From Nitrospirillum amazonense (GTDB taxonomy: Bacteria; Pseudomonadota; Alphaproteobacteria; Azospirillales; Azospirillaceae), in contig NZ_VITN01000007.1 in the NCBI RefSeq assembly GCF_007828045.1, positions 186,001 through 250,000 on the forward strand: a DNA stretch of 64,000 bases, in the 5' to 3' direction. Each line of letters opens with the position of its first letter. Within the stretch, counting starts at the first letter, position 1. Of the stretch, positions 45,352 through 55,302 are shown piece by piece. The position numbers and the translations under genes are program-made. The notes under the pieces were generated by a model. That model was not told the origin of the DNA. It ran no database searches and was given only the letters and a program-made list of their open reading frames with translations.

Positions 45352-46741
45352 GCTGTTCCGCGCGGGGCCGTTCCGGCTGGCGCTGGGCTTCGCCACGGCG
45401 CTGTCGGTGGGCATGCTGCTGATCTTCGGCTTCATCTACTGGCAGACCAGCGAGGTGGAGACGCGGCGCATGCAGCGCGACCTGGTGCAGGAGGCAGCGG
45501 TGGCGGCGCAGACGCGCGACGACATCCTGCTGTACCAGCTGCAGGTTCGCATCATGTCGGACTATCACCGCGTCACCGTGGCCGCCTGGTTCGACGCGGA
45601 CGGCAAGCGGCGCTACGGCAACCTGAACGCCTTGCCGCCGGACCTGCCCATCGATGACAAGGGCCACCGCCTGGATATCCGGACCAACGACACCGACGTG
45701 CCCCAGCCGGCCATCCTGACCGCGGCCAAACGGGCGGATGGCGGTACCGTCGTGCTGGGCCGCGCCATGGATGAGCTACTGGCCCTGCAGCGGGTGGTGG
45801 CGCGCACTCTGATCGCCGGCCTGCTGCCCGCCGTGGCCCTGGTGCTGGCGTCCGGCGTCCTGGGCGGGGCGCGGGCCCGCCGCCGGGTACAGACGGTACA
45901 GCAGACCATAGGCCGCATTATGGGTGGCGACCTGCGCGAACGCCTGCCCCTGTCCGGCAGCCACGACGCGGTTGACCAGCTGTCGGCCCGGGTGAACCAG
46001 ATGCTGGACCGCATCGTCCATCTGCTGGATGAGATCCGGGCGGTGGGCGACAACATTGCCCATGACCTGCGCACCCCCCTGTCGGTCATGCGCGCCAAGC
46101 TGGAACGGGGGCTGGCCGCCGAGGAACCCGAGGAACTGCGCCGGGGCGCGGAGGCGGCGCTGGCCGACCTGGACAAGGCGTTCGGCATGATCACGGCCCT
46201 GCTGCGCATCGCAGAGCTGGAGGACAGCCGCCGCCAGGCGGGCTTCACCACCGTGGATCTCGCGGAGGTGGCGGGCGAGGTCTTCGACCTCTACGAACCC
46301 TTGGCCGAAGCCAAGGGGGTGACCCTGGCGCGGGAGGACAAGGGGCCCCTGTTCGTGACCGGCGACCGTGATCTGCTGATCGAGGCGGTGGCTAACCTCG
46401 TGGACAACGCCGTGAAGTTCACGCCCGAGGGCGGGCGCGTCCTCATTCGCACCCGCATGGGCGGTACCGGCGGGGAGGAGGCTGTGCCGGTGGTGGAGGT
46501 GTCGGACACCGGGCCTGGGATTCCGCCGGCGGAACGGGCAGCCGTGGTCCGCCGCCTGTACCGCCTGGATAAAAGCCGCCACATCCAGGGCAACGGCCTG
46601 GGCCTGTCGCTGGTGCAGGCCATCGCGGCCCTGCATGGCTTCAAACTGGTGATTGACGGCAGCGATTTGGGCGCCGTCATTGCGCTTATTTGCGGCGCAG
46701 CAGATGGCGAAGGGGTTGGAAACCCAGGCGCTTGGCCGTAG
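45338..46741 (+). CDS. Sensor histidine kinase
   Basis: A 467-residue inner-membrane kinase. One helix lies near residues 12-34 (FRLALGFATALSVGMLLIFGFIYW), a periplasmic sensor of about 100 residues follows, then a second helix (about 150-170, ARTLIAGLLPAVALVLASGVLGG), a HAMP-like linker (RIMGGDLRERLPLSG) and the catalytic parts: H-box NIAHDLRTPLSVMRAKLERG, N-box EAVANLVDNAVKFTPEGGRV, G1 DTGPGIPP and G2 GNGLGLSLVQAIAALHG. The GTG at 45338 overlaps the response regulator's end by 14 bases, so translation is coupled. It pairs with that regulator. The following 200 bases contain an A/T-rich run but no gene. Confidence 0.88.
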   Translation: MRRTELFRAGPFRLALGFATALSVGMLLIFGFIYWQTSEVETRRMQRDLVQEAAVAAQTRDDILLYQLQVRIMSDYHRVTVAAWFDADGKRRYGNLNALPPDLPIDDKGHRLDIRTNDTDVPQPAILTAAKRADGGTVVLGRAMDELLALQRVVARTLIAGLLPAVALVLASGVLGGARARRRVQTVQQTIGRIMGGDLRERLPLSGSHDAVDQLSARVNQMLDRIVHLLDEIRAVGDNIAHDLRTPLSVMRAKLERGLAAEEPEELRRGAEAALADLDKAFGMITALLRIAELEDSRRQAGFTTVDLAEVAGEVFDLYEPLAEAKGVTLAREDKGPLFVTGDRDLLIEAVANLVDNAVKFTPEGGRVLIRTRMGGTGGEEAVPVVEVSDTGPGIPPAERAAVVRRLYRLDKSRHIQGNGLGLSLVQAIAALHGFKLVIDGSDLGAVIALICGAADGEGVGNPGAWP

Positions 46742-46942
46742 GTTCGGCGCCATTTATGGCGACATTTTGCGGCGCAACCAAAAAAATTATTTAATCCCAA
46801 TTCGTTGAGACGTCCCCTATTTCCCAAGGTGTTGGGTTCACGAACCCGCTCTCGAGGGATCACGAGACGTGTCGCACCGCATCATGAATGACCATCGCCG
46901 GCCCCGTGCCCGTCGCCCCCGCCCACTGCCGGGGGTGCCGTC

Positions 46943-49900
46943 ATGATCGAAATCGTCAAGATCGCGCTCCGCCGGCCCTACACGTTCATCGTGATGGCCA
47001 TCCTGATCCTCATCTTCGGCGTATCGTCGGCGGTGAAGACGCCGACCGACATCTTCCCTGACATCGGCATTCCCGTCATCGCCGTGGTGTGGACCTACAA
47101 CGGCCTGCAGCCCGACGACATGGCCGGGCGCATCATCGGCTATTACGAGCGCTCCCTGACCTCCACCGTGAACGATGTGGAGCATATCGAATCCCAGTCG
47201 ATGCAGGGCTTCGGGGTGGTGAAGGTGTTCTTCCAGCCCAGCGTCAACATCAACGCCGCCCAGGCCCAGGTGGTGGCGATCTCGCAGACGGTGCTGAAGC
47301 AGATGCCGCCGGGCATCAACCCGCCGCAGGTCCTGACCTTCAACGCCGCCAGCGTGCCCATCCTGCAGCTGGCCCTGTCCAGCGACCACCTGTCGGAAAC
47401 GCGGCTGAACGACATCGCGCAGAATTCCATCCGGCCGCAGCTTGTGACGGTGCCGGGCGCCGTGCTGCCCTCGGTCTATGGCGGCAAGGTGCGCCAGGTG
47501 CAGATCGACCTGAACCAGCAGGCCCTGCACGCCTACGGCCTGTCGGCCAACGACGTGGCCGCCGCCCTGTCGGTGCAGAACCTGATCACCCCGGCCGGCA
47601 CCCAGAAGATCGGCAAGCTGGAATACCCGGTGGACCTGAACGACTCCCCGATCGACATCAGCAAATTCAACGATTTGCCGATCAAGACCGTGAACGGCGC
47701 CGTCGTCTATATGCGGGATGTCGCCAATGTCCACGACGGCAGCCCGCCCCAGACCAACGTGGTGCACGTGGATGGCAAGAAGGCGGTGCTGATGTCCGTG
47801 CTCAAGGCCGGCTCAGCCTCCACCCTCGACATCATCGCCGGTGTCTACAAGCGCCTGCCCGATGTTCAGAAGACCCTGCCCGACGGCGTGACCCTGACCC
47901 CCATCGGCGACCAGTCCATCTTCGTCAAGGACGCGGTCAGCGGCGTGATCCGCGAGGGTGTCATCGCCGCCGGCCTGACCGGCCTGCTGATCCTGCTGTT
48001 CCTGGGCAGCTGGCGGTCCACGCTCATCATCACCGTGTCCATTCCCCTGGCCATCCTGGCGTCCATCACCACCCTGTCCGTGCTGGGCGAGACCATCAAC
48101 GTCATGACCCTGGGCGGGTTGGCGCTGGCCGTGGGCATCCTGGTGGACGACGCCACCGTGACCATCGAGAACATCAACTGGCACCTGGAACACGGCAAGC
48201 CCATCGAAACCGCCATCCTGGACGGCGCCAAGCAGATCGTGGTGCCGGCCACCGTGTCGCTGCTGTGCATCTGCATCGCCTTCGTGCCCATGTTCGGCCT
48301 GGGCGGTGTCGCCGGCTTCCTGTTCCGCCCCATGGCGGAGGCGGTGGTGTTCGCCCTGATGGCCTCGTACGTGCTGTCGCGCACCCTGGTGCCGACGCTG
48401 GCCAACTATCTGCTGCGCAATCAGACCCACGCCGGCCATGGCCTGCACACCGATGTCCACGGCGCGGCCACGCGCAATCCCTTGGTGAAGTTCCAGCGCA
48501 CCTTCGAACGCGGGTTCGAGGCGGTGCGGTCCACCTACCAGGGCCTGCTGTTGCTGGGCCTGCAGAACCGCCGCTGGATGATCGGCGGGTTCCTGGCCGT
48601 GTCCCTGGGCACGTTCGGGCTGGCGCCCTTCCTGGGCCAGAATTTCTTCCCCGCCGTCGATGGCGGGCAGATCAAGATCCACGTCCGTGGCCGCACCGGC
48701 CTGCGCATCGAAGAGATGAGCCGCCTTTGCGACCATGTCGGCGATGCCATCCGCCATGTGATCCCAGCCAAGGACCTGGGCGGGATGGTCGACAACATCG
48801 GCCTACCGGTCAGCGGCATCAACATGGCCTATGGCAACAGCGGCACCATCGGGGTGGAGGACGCCGACATCCTGATCGCGCTGAACAAGGATCACGCGCC
48901 CACCGACGACTATGTGGACATCCTGCGGCACGACCTGCCGCGCCTGTTCCCCGGCACCACCTTCGCCTTCCTGCCGGCCGACATCACCACCCAGGTGCTG
49001 AACTTCGGCCTGCCGGCGCCGCTGGACGTGAAGATCGTTGGCAATGACCTTGAGGCCAACCGCGCCTACACCAATAAGCTGCTGGCCAAGATCGCCCGCA
49101 TCCCCGGCGTCGCCGACGCCCGGGTGGAACAGGCTTTCCAGCTGCCCTCGCTGAAGGTGGCGGTGAACCGGTCGCTGGCGGGCCTGGTGGGCCTGACCGA
49201 GAAGGATGCCGCCGTCACCATGCTGGACACCCTGGCCGGCAGCACGCAGACGGCGCCGACCTTCTGGCTGAACCACAAGAACGGCATCTCCTACCCGGTT
49301 TCCATCCAGACGCCGCAGCGGGACATCGACACCATGGCCGGGCTGCAGACCATGCCGCTGACGCCGGCCGCCGCCGGCAAGTCCGGCCAGCTGCTGGGCG
49401 GACTGGCGCAAATCAGCCGGGGGCGGCAGGACGCGGTGGTGACCCACTACAACGTGCGCCCGACCATCGACATCTACGCCACGCCCAAGGATCGCGACCT
49501 GGGCGCCATCGCCGCCGACGTGCAACAAGCTGTCGACAGCATGGCGGCGGATCTGCCGCGGGCCAGCCACGTGGAAATCCAGGGCCAAGTCACCACCATG
49601 ACCAGTGCCTACCACCAGCTGTTCATCGGCCTGGCCTTCGCCATCGTGCTGATCTACCTGCTGATCGTCGTGAACTTCCAGTCCTGGATGGACCCGTTCG
49701 TCATCGTCATGGCCCTGCCCAGCGCGTTGGCCGGCATCATCTGGATGCTGTTCGGCACGGGCACCACCCTGTCGGTGCCGGCGCTGACCGGCGCCATCAT
49801 GTGCATGGGCGTGGCCACCGCCAACAGCATCCTGGTCATCAGCTTCGCCCGGGAACGGTTGGCCGCCGGCGTGGATGCCCTGACCGCCGCCATGGAGGCG

Positions 49901-50137
49901 GGGCATACCCGCTTCCGCCCCGTGCTGATGACGGCGCTGGCCATGGTCATCGGCATGGCGCCCATGGCCATCGAGCCGGGGCAGAACGCCCCCCTGGGCC
50001 GTGCGGTCATCGGTGGCCTGGTGTTCGCCACGCTGGCCACGCTGTTCCTGGTGCCGGCGCTGTTCAGCCTGGTGCATGCCCGCGACCATGAACGGGCCCG
50101 TGAGCCCGGCGGGCAGGCGGCACCGGCCCCCGTTTAA
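46943..50137 (+). CDS. RND-family efflux permease
   Basis: A 1064-residue inner-membrane pump subunit of the AcrB/MexB superfamily. It begins MIEIVKIALRRPYTFIVMAILILIFG, the first helix after a short cytoplasmic lead, with the TPTDIFPDIGIPVIAVVWTYNGLQPDDMAGRI porter segment following. The proton-relay pair is D402-D403 in VGILVDDATVTIEN (helix 4). The two-fold duplicated arrangement of six helices plus large periplasmic loops is visible. The sequence branch (short insertion loops, LFPGTTFAFLPADITTQVLNF) is the hydrophobe/drug type, not the heavy-metal type. It starts an operon with the adaptor and outer-membrane channel, probably under the upstream two-component system. Confidence 0.92.
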   Translation: MIEIVKIALRRPYTFIVMAILILIFGVSSAVKTPTDIFPDIGIPVIAVVWTYNGLQPDDMAGRIIGYYERSLTSTVNDVEHIESQSMQGFGVVKVFFQPSVNINAAQAQVVAISQTVLKQMPPGINPPQVLTFNAASVPILQLALSSDHLSETRLNDIAQNSIRPQLVTVPGAVLPSVYGGKVRQVQIDLNQQALHAYGLSANDVAAALSVQNLITPAGTQKIGKLEYPVDLNDSPIDISKFNDLPIKTVNGAVVYMRDVANVHDGSPPQTNVVHVDGKKAVLMSVLKAGSASTLDIIAGVYKRLPDVQKTLPDGVTLTPIGDQSIFVKDAVSGVIREGVIAAGLTGLLILLFLGSWRSTLIITVSIPLAILASITTLSVLGETINVMTLGGLALAVGILVDDATVTIENINWHLEHGKPIETAILDGAKQIVVPATVSLLCICIAFVPMFGLGGVAGFLFRPMAEAVVFALMASYVLSRTLVPTLANYLLRNQTHAGHGLHTDVHGAATRNPLVKFQRTFERGFEAVRSTYQGLLLLGLQNRRWMIGGFLAVSLGTFGLAPFLGQNFFPAVDGGQIKIHVRGRTGLRIEEMSRLCDHVGDAIRHVIPAKDLGGMVDNIGLPVSGINMAYGNSGTIGVEDADILIALNKDHAPTDDYVDILRHDLPRLFPGTTFAFLPADITTQVLNFGLPAPLDVKIVGNDLEANRAYTNKLLAKIARIPGVADARVEQAFQLPSLKVAVNRSLAGLVGLTEKDAAVTMLDTLAGSTQTAPTFWLNHKNGISYPVSIQTPQRDIDTMAGLQTMPLTPAAAGKSGQLLGGLAQISRGRQDAVVTHYNVRPTIDIYATPKDRDLGAIAADVQQAVDSMAADLPRASHVEIQGQVTTMTSAYHQLFIGLAFAIVLIYLLIVVNFQSWMDPFVIVMALPSALAGIIWMLFGTGTTLSVPALTGAIMCMGVATANSILVISFARERLAAGVDALTAAMEAGHTRFRPVLMTALAMVIGMAPMAIEPGQNAPLGRAVIGGLVFATLATLFLVPALFSLVHARDHERAREPGGQAAPAPV

Positions 50138-50203
50138 GCCTTTCCCCGATCCCAACCCGTCCCTTGAGCCGCAGCCGCCGTCCCGGATAGGAGCGACCCG
50201 ATC

Positions 50204-51412
50204 ATGTCCACCGCCCAAATCACCACGCCTAATCCCCGCCGCCTGGCCTTGCTGGGGGGGGTGGCCTTGCTTGCCGCCGGCGCCATCGTCGTCGTCGGTT
50301 TGACCGACCGAGCCCGTGCGACCCGCGAACTGGTCCAGTGGAATGCCGACCAGGCCGTTCCCACCGTGGCGCTGGCGCCCGTCAGCCGGGGGGCGGCGCA
50401 GCAGACGTTGACCTTGCCGGGCACGCTGCAGGCCTATACCCAGGCGCCGATCTACGCCCGGGTGAGCGGCTACCTCAAAAGCTGGGACAAGGATATCGGC
50501 GCCAAGGTGAAGGCGGGTGACCTGCTGGGCACCATCGACACCCCCGACCTGGACCAGCAGCTGGAACAGGCCAAGGCGGATCTCGCCAAGGCCAAGGCCA
50601 CCGCCGAGCTGGCAGACCTGACGGCCAAGCGCTGGGCGGCGCTGGTGGCCTCGCAGTCGGTGTCACAGCAGGCGGCGGATGAGAAGGTGGGCGACAGCGC
50701 CGCCAAGCGGGCGGCGGTGGAAAGTGCTGCCGCCAACGTCCGCCGGCTGGAGGCGCTGACGGCGTTCAAGCGTATCGTGGCGCCCTTCGACGGCGTCGTC
50801 ACCGCCCGCACCACCGACGTGGGCGCCCTGATCAATGCCGGCGGCGGGACCGGGCAGGAACTGTTCCAGGTGTCGGACCTGCACAGCATGCGCCTGTACG
50901 TGCAGATCCCGCAGGCCTTCGCCAGCCTGCTGACCCCGGGGGTCAAGGCCAGCTTCGACCTGCCGCAGTATCCCGGCCGGCACTTCGACGCCACGCTGGT
51001 GACCACGGCCAACGCCGTCAGCCAGGCGTCGCGCACCATGCTGGTGGAACTGCAGGCCGACAACCCGGACGGGCTGCTGACGCCCGGCACCTTTGCCGAG
51101 GTGCATTTCCAGGTGCCCAGCAACGCCGACATGGTGAAGGTCCCGGCGACCGTCCTGGTGCCCAGCGACAAGGGGGCCGAGGTGGCCGTGGTGGGCCCCG
51201 ATGGCAAGGCCCAGCTGAAGCCGGTGACCATCGGCCGCGACATGGGTGACAGCGTTGAGATCGTGGCCGGCTTGGCGCCCACGGACAAGGTCATCGACAA
51301 CCCGCCCGAAACACTGGTGTCGGGCGACGTGGTGCGCCTGGCCGGGGCGGGTGAGGGGGCGGGCAAGGTGGCGGAAGCGGCCACGGGCACCACGGCGAAG
51401 GCGGACCGGTAA
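50204..51412 (+). CDS. RND efflux periplasmic adaptor (membrane fusion protein)
   Basis: A 402-residue adaptor. An N-terminal helix (RRLALLGGVALLAAGAIVVVGL) anchors it in the inner membrane. The barrel-sandwich (lipoyl-like) halves are PIYARVSGYLKSWDKDIGAKVKAGDLLGTIDTPDLDQQL and RIVAPFDGVVTARTTDVGALINAG, flanking a coiled-coil hairpin rich in Ala/Lys/Glu (QAKADLAKAKATAELADLTAKRW). Beta-barrel and membrane-proximal parts follow. GGAG lies about 12 bases before the ATG, 66 bases after the permease stop. It links the permease to the NodT-type channel. Confidence 0.92.
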   Translation: MSTAQITTPNPRRLALLGGVALLAAGAIVVVGLTDRARATRELVQWNADQAVPTVALAPVSRGAAQQTLTLPGTLQAYTQAPIYARVSGYLKSWDKDIGAKVKAGDLLGTIDTPDLDQQLEQAKADLAKAKATAELADLTAKRWAALVASQSVSQQAADEKVGDSAAKRAAVESAAANVRRLEALTAFKRIVAPFDGVVTARTTDVGALINAGGGTGQELFQVSDLHSMRLYVQIPQAFASLLTPGVKASFDLPQYPGRHFDATLVTTANAVSQASRTMLVELQADNPDGLLTPGTFAEVHFQVPSNADMVKVPATVLVPSDKGAEVAVVGPDGKAQLKPVTIGRDMGDSVEIVAGLAPTDKVIDNPPETLVSGDVVRLAGAGEGAGKVAEAATGTTAKADR

Positions 51413-51417
51413 CAGCC

Positions 51418-52884
51418 ATGTCTTTCACGAAGTCTCTCATGGCCGGTGGCGCGCTGCTGGCGCTGGCGGGCTGCAACCTGGCGCCGGACTATCAGCCGCC
51501 GCACCTAGACCTGCCGCCCGCCTTCAAGGAGGCCGGCGGCGCCCCGTGGCAGCCGGCGCAGCCGGCGGACCAGCAGGCGCGCGGCCCCTGGTGGACGGCC
51601 TTCAACGACCCGGTGCTGAGCGGCCTTGAGGAACGGATCGAAGCGACCAACCCCACGCTGGCCGTGGCGCTGGCCCGCTATGACGAGGCGCGGGCGGATG
51701 CGGCCGCCGTCTCCGCCGGTCTGCTGCCGCGCGTGGATGGTACGGCCAGCCTCAGCACCAACCGCCAGTCCAAGGACCGGCCCCTGCGCGGTGCCGGGCA
51801 GCGCGATGTCTACGGCGCCAACACCATCGGCGCCTCCGCCTCCTACGAGATCGACCTCTGGGGCAAGGTGCGCAACCAGGTGGCCGCCGGCCGGGCGGAG
51901 GCGCAGGCCAGCGCCGCCGATCTGGCCTCGGTGCGGCTGGGGTTGCAGGCCGAGCTGGCCAGCGACTATTTCGCGCTGCGTGGCCTGGACGAGCGCGCCC
52001 ACATCCTGGCCGACACGGTCACGGCCTATGAGAAGCAGCTCAGCCTGACCCAGACCATGTTCCAGGGCCGCATCGTGGCCGGGCTGGACGTGTCGCGGGC
52101 GGAAACCCAGCTGGACACCGCCCGGTCCCAGGTTTCGCAGGTGGCATCGCAGCGGGCGCAGATGGAGCACGCCATCGCGGCCCTGGTGGGCCTGGCGCCG
52201 GCGGAATTCACCCTGGCGCCCGTGCGGTGGACGCCGACCCTGCCGGCCGTGCCCACGGGGCTGCCTTCCGCCCTGCTGCAGCGCCGGCCGGACGTGGCGG
52301 CGGCGGAACGCGATGTGCTGGCCGCCAACGCCGGCATCGGCGTGGCCCGCGCCGCCTATTATCCCGACCTGTCGTTGCAGGCGGTGGGCGGCTTCCAGGA
52401 CACGGGCTTCAACCTGCTGAAGCTGCCCATGGCCTTCTGGTCCGTGGGCCCGGGCGTCACCCTGCCGCTGTTCGAGGGCGGGCGGCTGGATGCCGGCCTG
52501 GCCAAGGCGGTGGCCCAGCATGACGAGGCCTCCGCCAAGTATCGCGAGACGGTGCTGAACGCCTTCCGCGAGGTGGAGGACAATTTGGCCGCCATCCGCT
52601 GGCTGGGGACGGCCGCCAAGGATGAGGACGCCGGCACCCTGGCGGCCCAGCGCACCCTGGACATGGCCACCAACCTCTATCGCGACGGCGCCGACAGCTA
52701 CCTGGAGGTGGTGACGGCCCAGACGGCCCTGCTGGAGGCGCAGCAGAGCAGCCTGGATCTGCACACCCGCCAGGTACAGGCCGACGTGGCCCTGATCCGC
52801 GCGCTGGGCGGGGGGTGGGATGTGGGGGCGCTGCCCTCGGATGAGGAGGCGACCAGCCTGCCAGAGAAGACGAAGGCGCCGTGA
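51418..52884 (+). CDS. Efflux outer-membrane lipoprotein channel (NodT family)
   Basis: A 488-residue TolC-like protein. The lipoprotein signal is SLMAGGALLALAGC, with Cys19 as the acylation site (lipobox LAGC). The duplicated TolC fold shows NPTLAVALARYDEARADAAAVSAGLLPRVDGTAS, SYEIDLWGKVRNQVAAGRAEAQASAADLASVRLGLQAELASDYFALR and QRRPDVAAAERDVLAANAGIGVARAAYYPDLSLQ. The start lies 5 bases after the adaptor stop, so the three efflux genes form one operon. It completes the tripartite pump across the outer membrane. Confidence 0.93.
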   Translation: MSFTKSLMAGGALLALAGCNLAPDYQPPHLDLPPAFKEAGGAPWQPAQPADQQARGPWWTAFNDPVLSGLEERIEATNPTLAVALARYDEARADAAAVSAGLLPRVDGTASLSTNRQSKDRPLRGAGQRDVYGANTIGASASYEIDLWGKVRNQVAAGRAEAQASAADLASVRLGLQAELASDYFALRGLDERAHILADTVTAYEKQLSLTQTMFQGRIVAGLDVSRAETQLDTARSQVSQVASQRAQMEHAIAALVGLAPAEFTLAPVRWTPTLPAVPTGLPSALLQRRPDVAAAERDVLAANAGIGVARAAYYPDLSLQAVGGFQDTGFNLLKLPMAFWSVGPGVTLPLFEGGRLDAGLAKAVAQHDEASAKYRETVLNAFREVEDNLAAIRWLGTAAKDEDAGTLAAQRTLDMATNLYRDGADSYLEVVTAQTALLEAQQSSLDLHTRQVQADVALIRALGGGWDVGALPSDEEATSLPEKTKAP

Positions 52885-52908
52885 GGAATGGCCGTATCGC
52901 CTCTTGAA

Positions 52909-52954
52909 ATAGGCACGAATAATGTCATCATTTGATGATCATATTTGTGCCTAT
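52909..52954. promoter_or_regulatory. Nested inverted repeats, VapBC operator candidate
   Basis: Outer arms ATAGGCAC (52909-52916) and GTGCCTAT (52947-52954) extend to ATAGGCACGAATA against its near-complement. Inside them TCATCA (52925-52930) and TGATGA (52933-52938) form a second palindrome. The block ends 16 bases before the vapB ATG, where VapBC complexes normally bind to repress their operon. Confidence 0.6.
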
Positions 52955-52970
52955 CGATAGAAGGTGCACG

Positions 52971-53168
52971 ATGCGTACGACGTTGGCGCTTGATGATGAT
53001 CTGGTAAAAAGGGCTCAGTCGCTAACTGGCGTGACCGAGAAAAGCGCGCTTATGCGGGAGGCGCTGAAGGCGCTGATCGAGCGGGAAAGTGCTAGAAGAT
53101 TGGCGCTGCTTGGTGGCAGTGAGCCGGATCTGGTGACGGCCCCCCGGCGGCGTTCCATGCCAGCATGA
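52971..53168 (+). CDS. vapB: VapB-family antitoxin
   Basis: A 65-residue ribbon-helix-helix antitoxin: MRTTLALDDDLVKRAQSLTGVTEKSALMREALKALIERESARRLALLGG is the VapB (DUF2191-type) pattern, with the DNA-binding strand at residues 2-7. The C-terminal PDLVTAPRRRSMPA would wrap the toxin. The ATG at 52971 is preceded by AGAAGG; the longer frame from 52932 begins inside the operator repeats. Its stop region overlaps the vapC ATG by 4 bases (ATGA), giving coupled translation. GC is lower than in flanking genes, fitting a mobile module. Confidence 0.88.
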   Translation: MRTTLALDDDLVKRAQSLTGVTEKSALMREALKALIERESARRLALLGGSEPDLVTAPRRRSMPA

Positions 53169-53533
53169 TTCTAGTCGACAGCTCGGTCTGGATCGACCAT
53201 CTGCGGGCCGGCGAGCCGACGCTTGCTGATTTGCTATCCAAACGACAAGTCCTAACCCATCCCTTTGTGGTTGGTGAACTGGCTCTGGGATCGCTGCGTC
53301 AGCGGGATGTCGTTATTGCAAGCCTTCAAGACCTTTCCGAGGCGGTTGTCGCCTATGATGAGGAGGTCATGCAGTTCATCACGCAGCAGAACCTCTTCGG
53401 GCTTGGGATTGGATACATCGACGCACATCTGCTGGTGGCTGTCAGATTGACGCCCGGGGCATTGCTATGGACCCGGGACAAGCGTCTGAACGGACTGGCT
53501 CAGCGATTCTCGGTGGCCTTCGCGGCTGAATAG
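53165..53533 (+). CDS. vapC: VapC-family PIN-domain toxin
   Basis: A 122-residue ribonuclease toxin. The PIN acidic residues are visible: D5 in MILVDSSVWIDHLR, E38 in FVVGELALG, D86 in GYIDAHLLVA and D104 in LLWTRDKRL. It would cleave RNA (tRNA or rRNA in known cases) when freed from VapB. The start overlaps vapB by 4 bases. The complete active site and intact frame suggest a functional pair. Confidence 0.9.
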   Translation: MILVDSSVWIDHLRAGEPTLADLLSKRQVLTHPFVVGELALGSLRQRDVVIASLQDLSEAVVAYDEEVMQFITQQNLFGLGIGYIDAHLLVAVRLTPGALLWTRDKRLNGLAQRFSVAFAAE

Positions 53534-53537
53534 AAAA

Positions 53538-53563
53538 GGCGGCGCCCCGGCTGAGGCGCCGCC
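53538..53563. terminator. Bidirectional terminator between vapC and the chemoreceptor gene
   Basis: GGCGGCGCC (53538-53546) and GGCGCCGCC (53555-53563) form a 9-bp stem with an 8-base loop. On the minus strand it is followed by TTTTC, so it best ends the chemoreceptor transcript; on the plus strand CTTCCT follows. It lies in the 51-base gap between convergent genes. Confidence 0.7.
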
Positions 53564-53584
53564 CTTCCTCCCCCGTAACGGGTC

Positions 53585-55273
53585 TCAGATCGCGCGCAGG
53601 CGGGCGAAGAAGCCGGTGATCTCGGCGTTCAGGGCGTCCGCGTCCTGTCGCAGGGCTTCCGAGGCCGTGTGCAGGACGTTGGCTGACTGGCTGGTCTGCT
53701 CGGCCGCCCCCGCCACGCCGACGATGTTGGTCGATACCTGCTGGGTGCCCATGGCGGCCTGGTTGATGTTGCGGGCGATTTCCGAGGTGGTGGCGCCCTG
53801 CTGTTCCATGGCGGACGCGATGGCGGTGGCGATCATCCGCATGTCGCCCACCACGGTGGCGATACTGCCGATGGCCTCCACCGCGCGCGTGGTTTCCTGC
53901 TGGATGCCGGTGATGTAGCCCTGGATTTCGTCCGTGGCTTTGGTCGTCTGGCTGGCCAGGGTCTTCACTTCGCTGGCCACCACAGCGAAGCCCTTGCCCG
54001 CCTCTCCGGCGCGGGCCGCCTCGATGGTGGCGTTCAGCGCCAGCAGGTTGGTCTGGCCGGCGATCTCCTGAATGACCTGGATGATGTTGCCGATGCTCTG
54101 GGCCGCATCCGCCAGGCCTTGCATGGTGACGCCCGTTTGCTCGGCCTGGGCCACCGCCCGCTCGGCGATGTCGGTCGAGCGGGTGACCTGGCTGTTGACC
54201 TCGCCCACGGCGGCGGCCAGTTCCTCGGCGGCGCTGGCGATCATCTGCACATTGCCGGTGGTCTCGGCCGAGGCGTGGTTGGCCATTTCCACCATGCCGC
54301 GGCTCTGCGTCGCCATGTCGGCCAGGCCGGAGGAGTGGTTGCGCACGTCTTCCGAGGCATGCACCACGTTGCTCAGCACCCGGGCGGTGCGCTGCTGGAA
54401 ATCGGCCAGCGAGGCTTCCACCGCCTCTTGCCGGCGCAGCTTCTCTTGCTGCTCGGCCTGTTGGGCCTGGGTCAGTTCGGCGTTGCGCAGGCCGTTGCGC
54501 TTGAACACTTCCAGCGCGCGGGCCAGACGGCCGATCTCATGGCGGTCGTTCAGCAGCGGGATGTCGACGGTGAGGTCGCCATCGGCCAGCCGGCCCATGC
54601 GCTCCGTCATCAGCTTCAGGGGCTTGGCGATGCTGCGCGCCAGCAGGTAGGCCACCAGGCCGCCGAAGATCACCACAACGGCCGTCAGCATCAGCATATC
54701 CATCAATATATCATGATAGATGACGTCGATGTCGTCGACGTAGATGCCGGTGCCCAGCGCCCATTGCCACGGCTCGAAGCCCAGGCTGTAGGTCATCTTG
54801 GGGAAGTTCTCGGCGGGGCCGCCCTTGCTGCCCGGCCGGGGGTAGGTATAGGTGAAGGACCCGCCGCCCTGCTTGGCGGCCTCGATGCCCAGGCGCACGG
54901 TCTCGACGCCATCGGCCGTCTTGAAGTCCATGCGGTTCTTGCCTTCGAACTCTCTCTTGATGTGGACCACGGTCAGGCCGTCGTACTGGTTGACGTAGAC
55001 GTATTCGCCATTGCCGAAGCGCAGCTTGCGGATGTCGTCCTGGGCGCCCTTCTGCGCCTGGGCCCGGGTCAGCTCGCCCGACTGCTCGCGGTCGTACCAG
55101 TTCTGCGCCACCCCGCGGGTGACCATCAGGATCTGCTTCAGCTCTTCCTTGCGGTCCTCGGTCAGGGTGTGGCGCAACGCGGTCAGGGCGAAGCTGACGG
55201 CCAAGCCCAGGGCCAGCACCAGCATGGGCATGAACAGCGCCAGCCGGTGGGAAATCTTTAGTTTGTTCAGCAT
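53585..55273 (-). CDS. Methyl-accepting chemotaxis protein with sCache-type sensor
   Basis: A 562-residue receptor. Helix 1 is at about 12-34. The periplasmic single-Cache_2-like sensor follows (about 40-190), with [47 protein letters not shown] and [18 protein letters not shown]. Helix 2 is at about 190-215, then HAMP ([26 protein letters not shown]), and the signalling coiled coil with hairpin tip [38 protein letters not shown]. sCache_2 receptors often sense small carboxylates. No che genes are nearby. The next gene upstream is the sulfotransferase-like gene on the same strand, 29 bases away. Confidence 0.92.
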   Translation of the reverse strand: MLNKLKISHRLALFMPMLVLALGLAVSFALTALRHTLTEDRKEELKQILMVTRGVAQNWYDREQSGELTRAQAQKGAQDDIRKLRFGNGEYVYVNQYDGLTVVHIKREFEGKNRMDFKTADGVETVRLGIEAAKQGGGSFTYTYPRPGSKGGPAENFPKMTYSLGFEPWQWALGTGIYVDDIDVIYHDILMDMLMLTAVVVIFGGLVAYLLARSIAKPLKLMTERMGRLADGDLTVDIPLLNDRHEIGRLARALEVFKRNGLRNAELTQAQQAEQQEKLRRQEAVEASLADFQQRTARVLSNVVHASEDVRNHSSGLADMATQSRGMVEMANHASAETTGNVQMIASAAEELAAAVGEVNSQVTRSTDIAERAVAQAEQTGVTMQGLADAAQSIGNIIQVIQEIAGQTNLLALNATIEAARAGEAGKGFAVVASEVKTLASQTTKATDEIQGYITGIQQETTRAVEAIGSIATVVGDMRMIATAIASAMEQQGATTSEIARNINQAAMGTQQVSTNIVGVAGAAEQTSQSANVLHTASEALRQDADALNAEITGFFARLRAI

Positions 55274-55302
55274 GATGGGATCTCTCGCGCAGGCGTAGGG
55301 GG

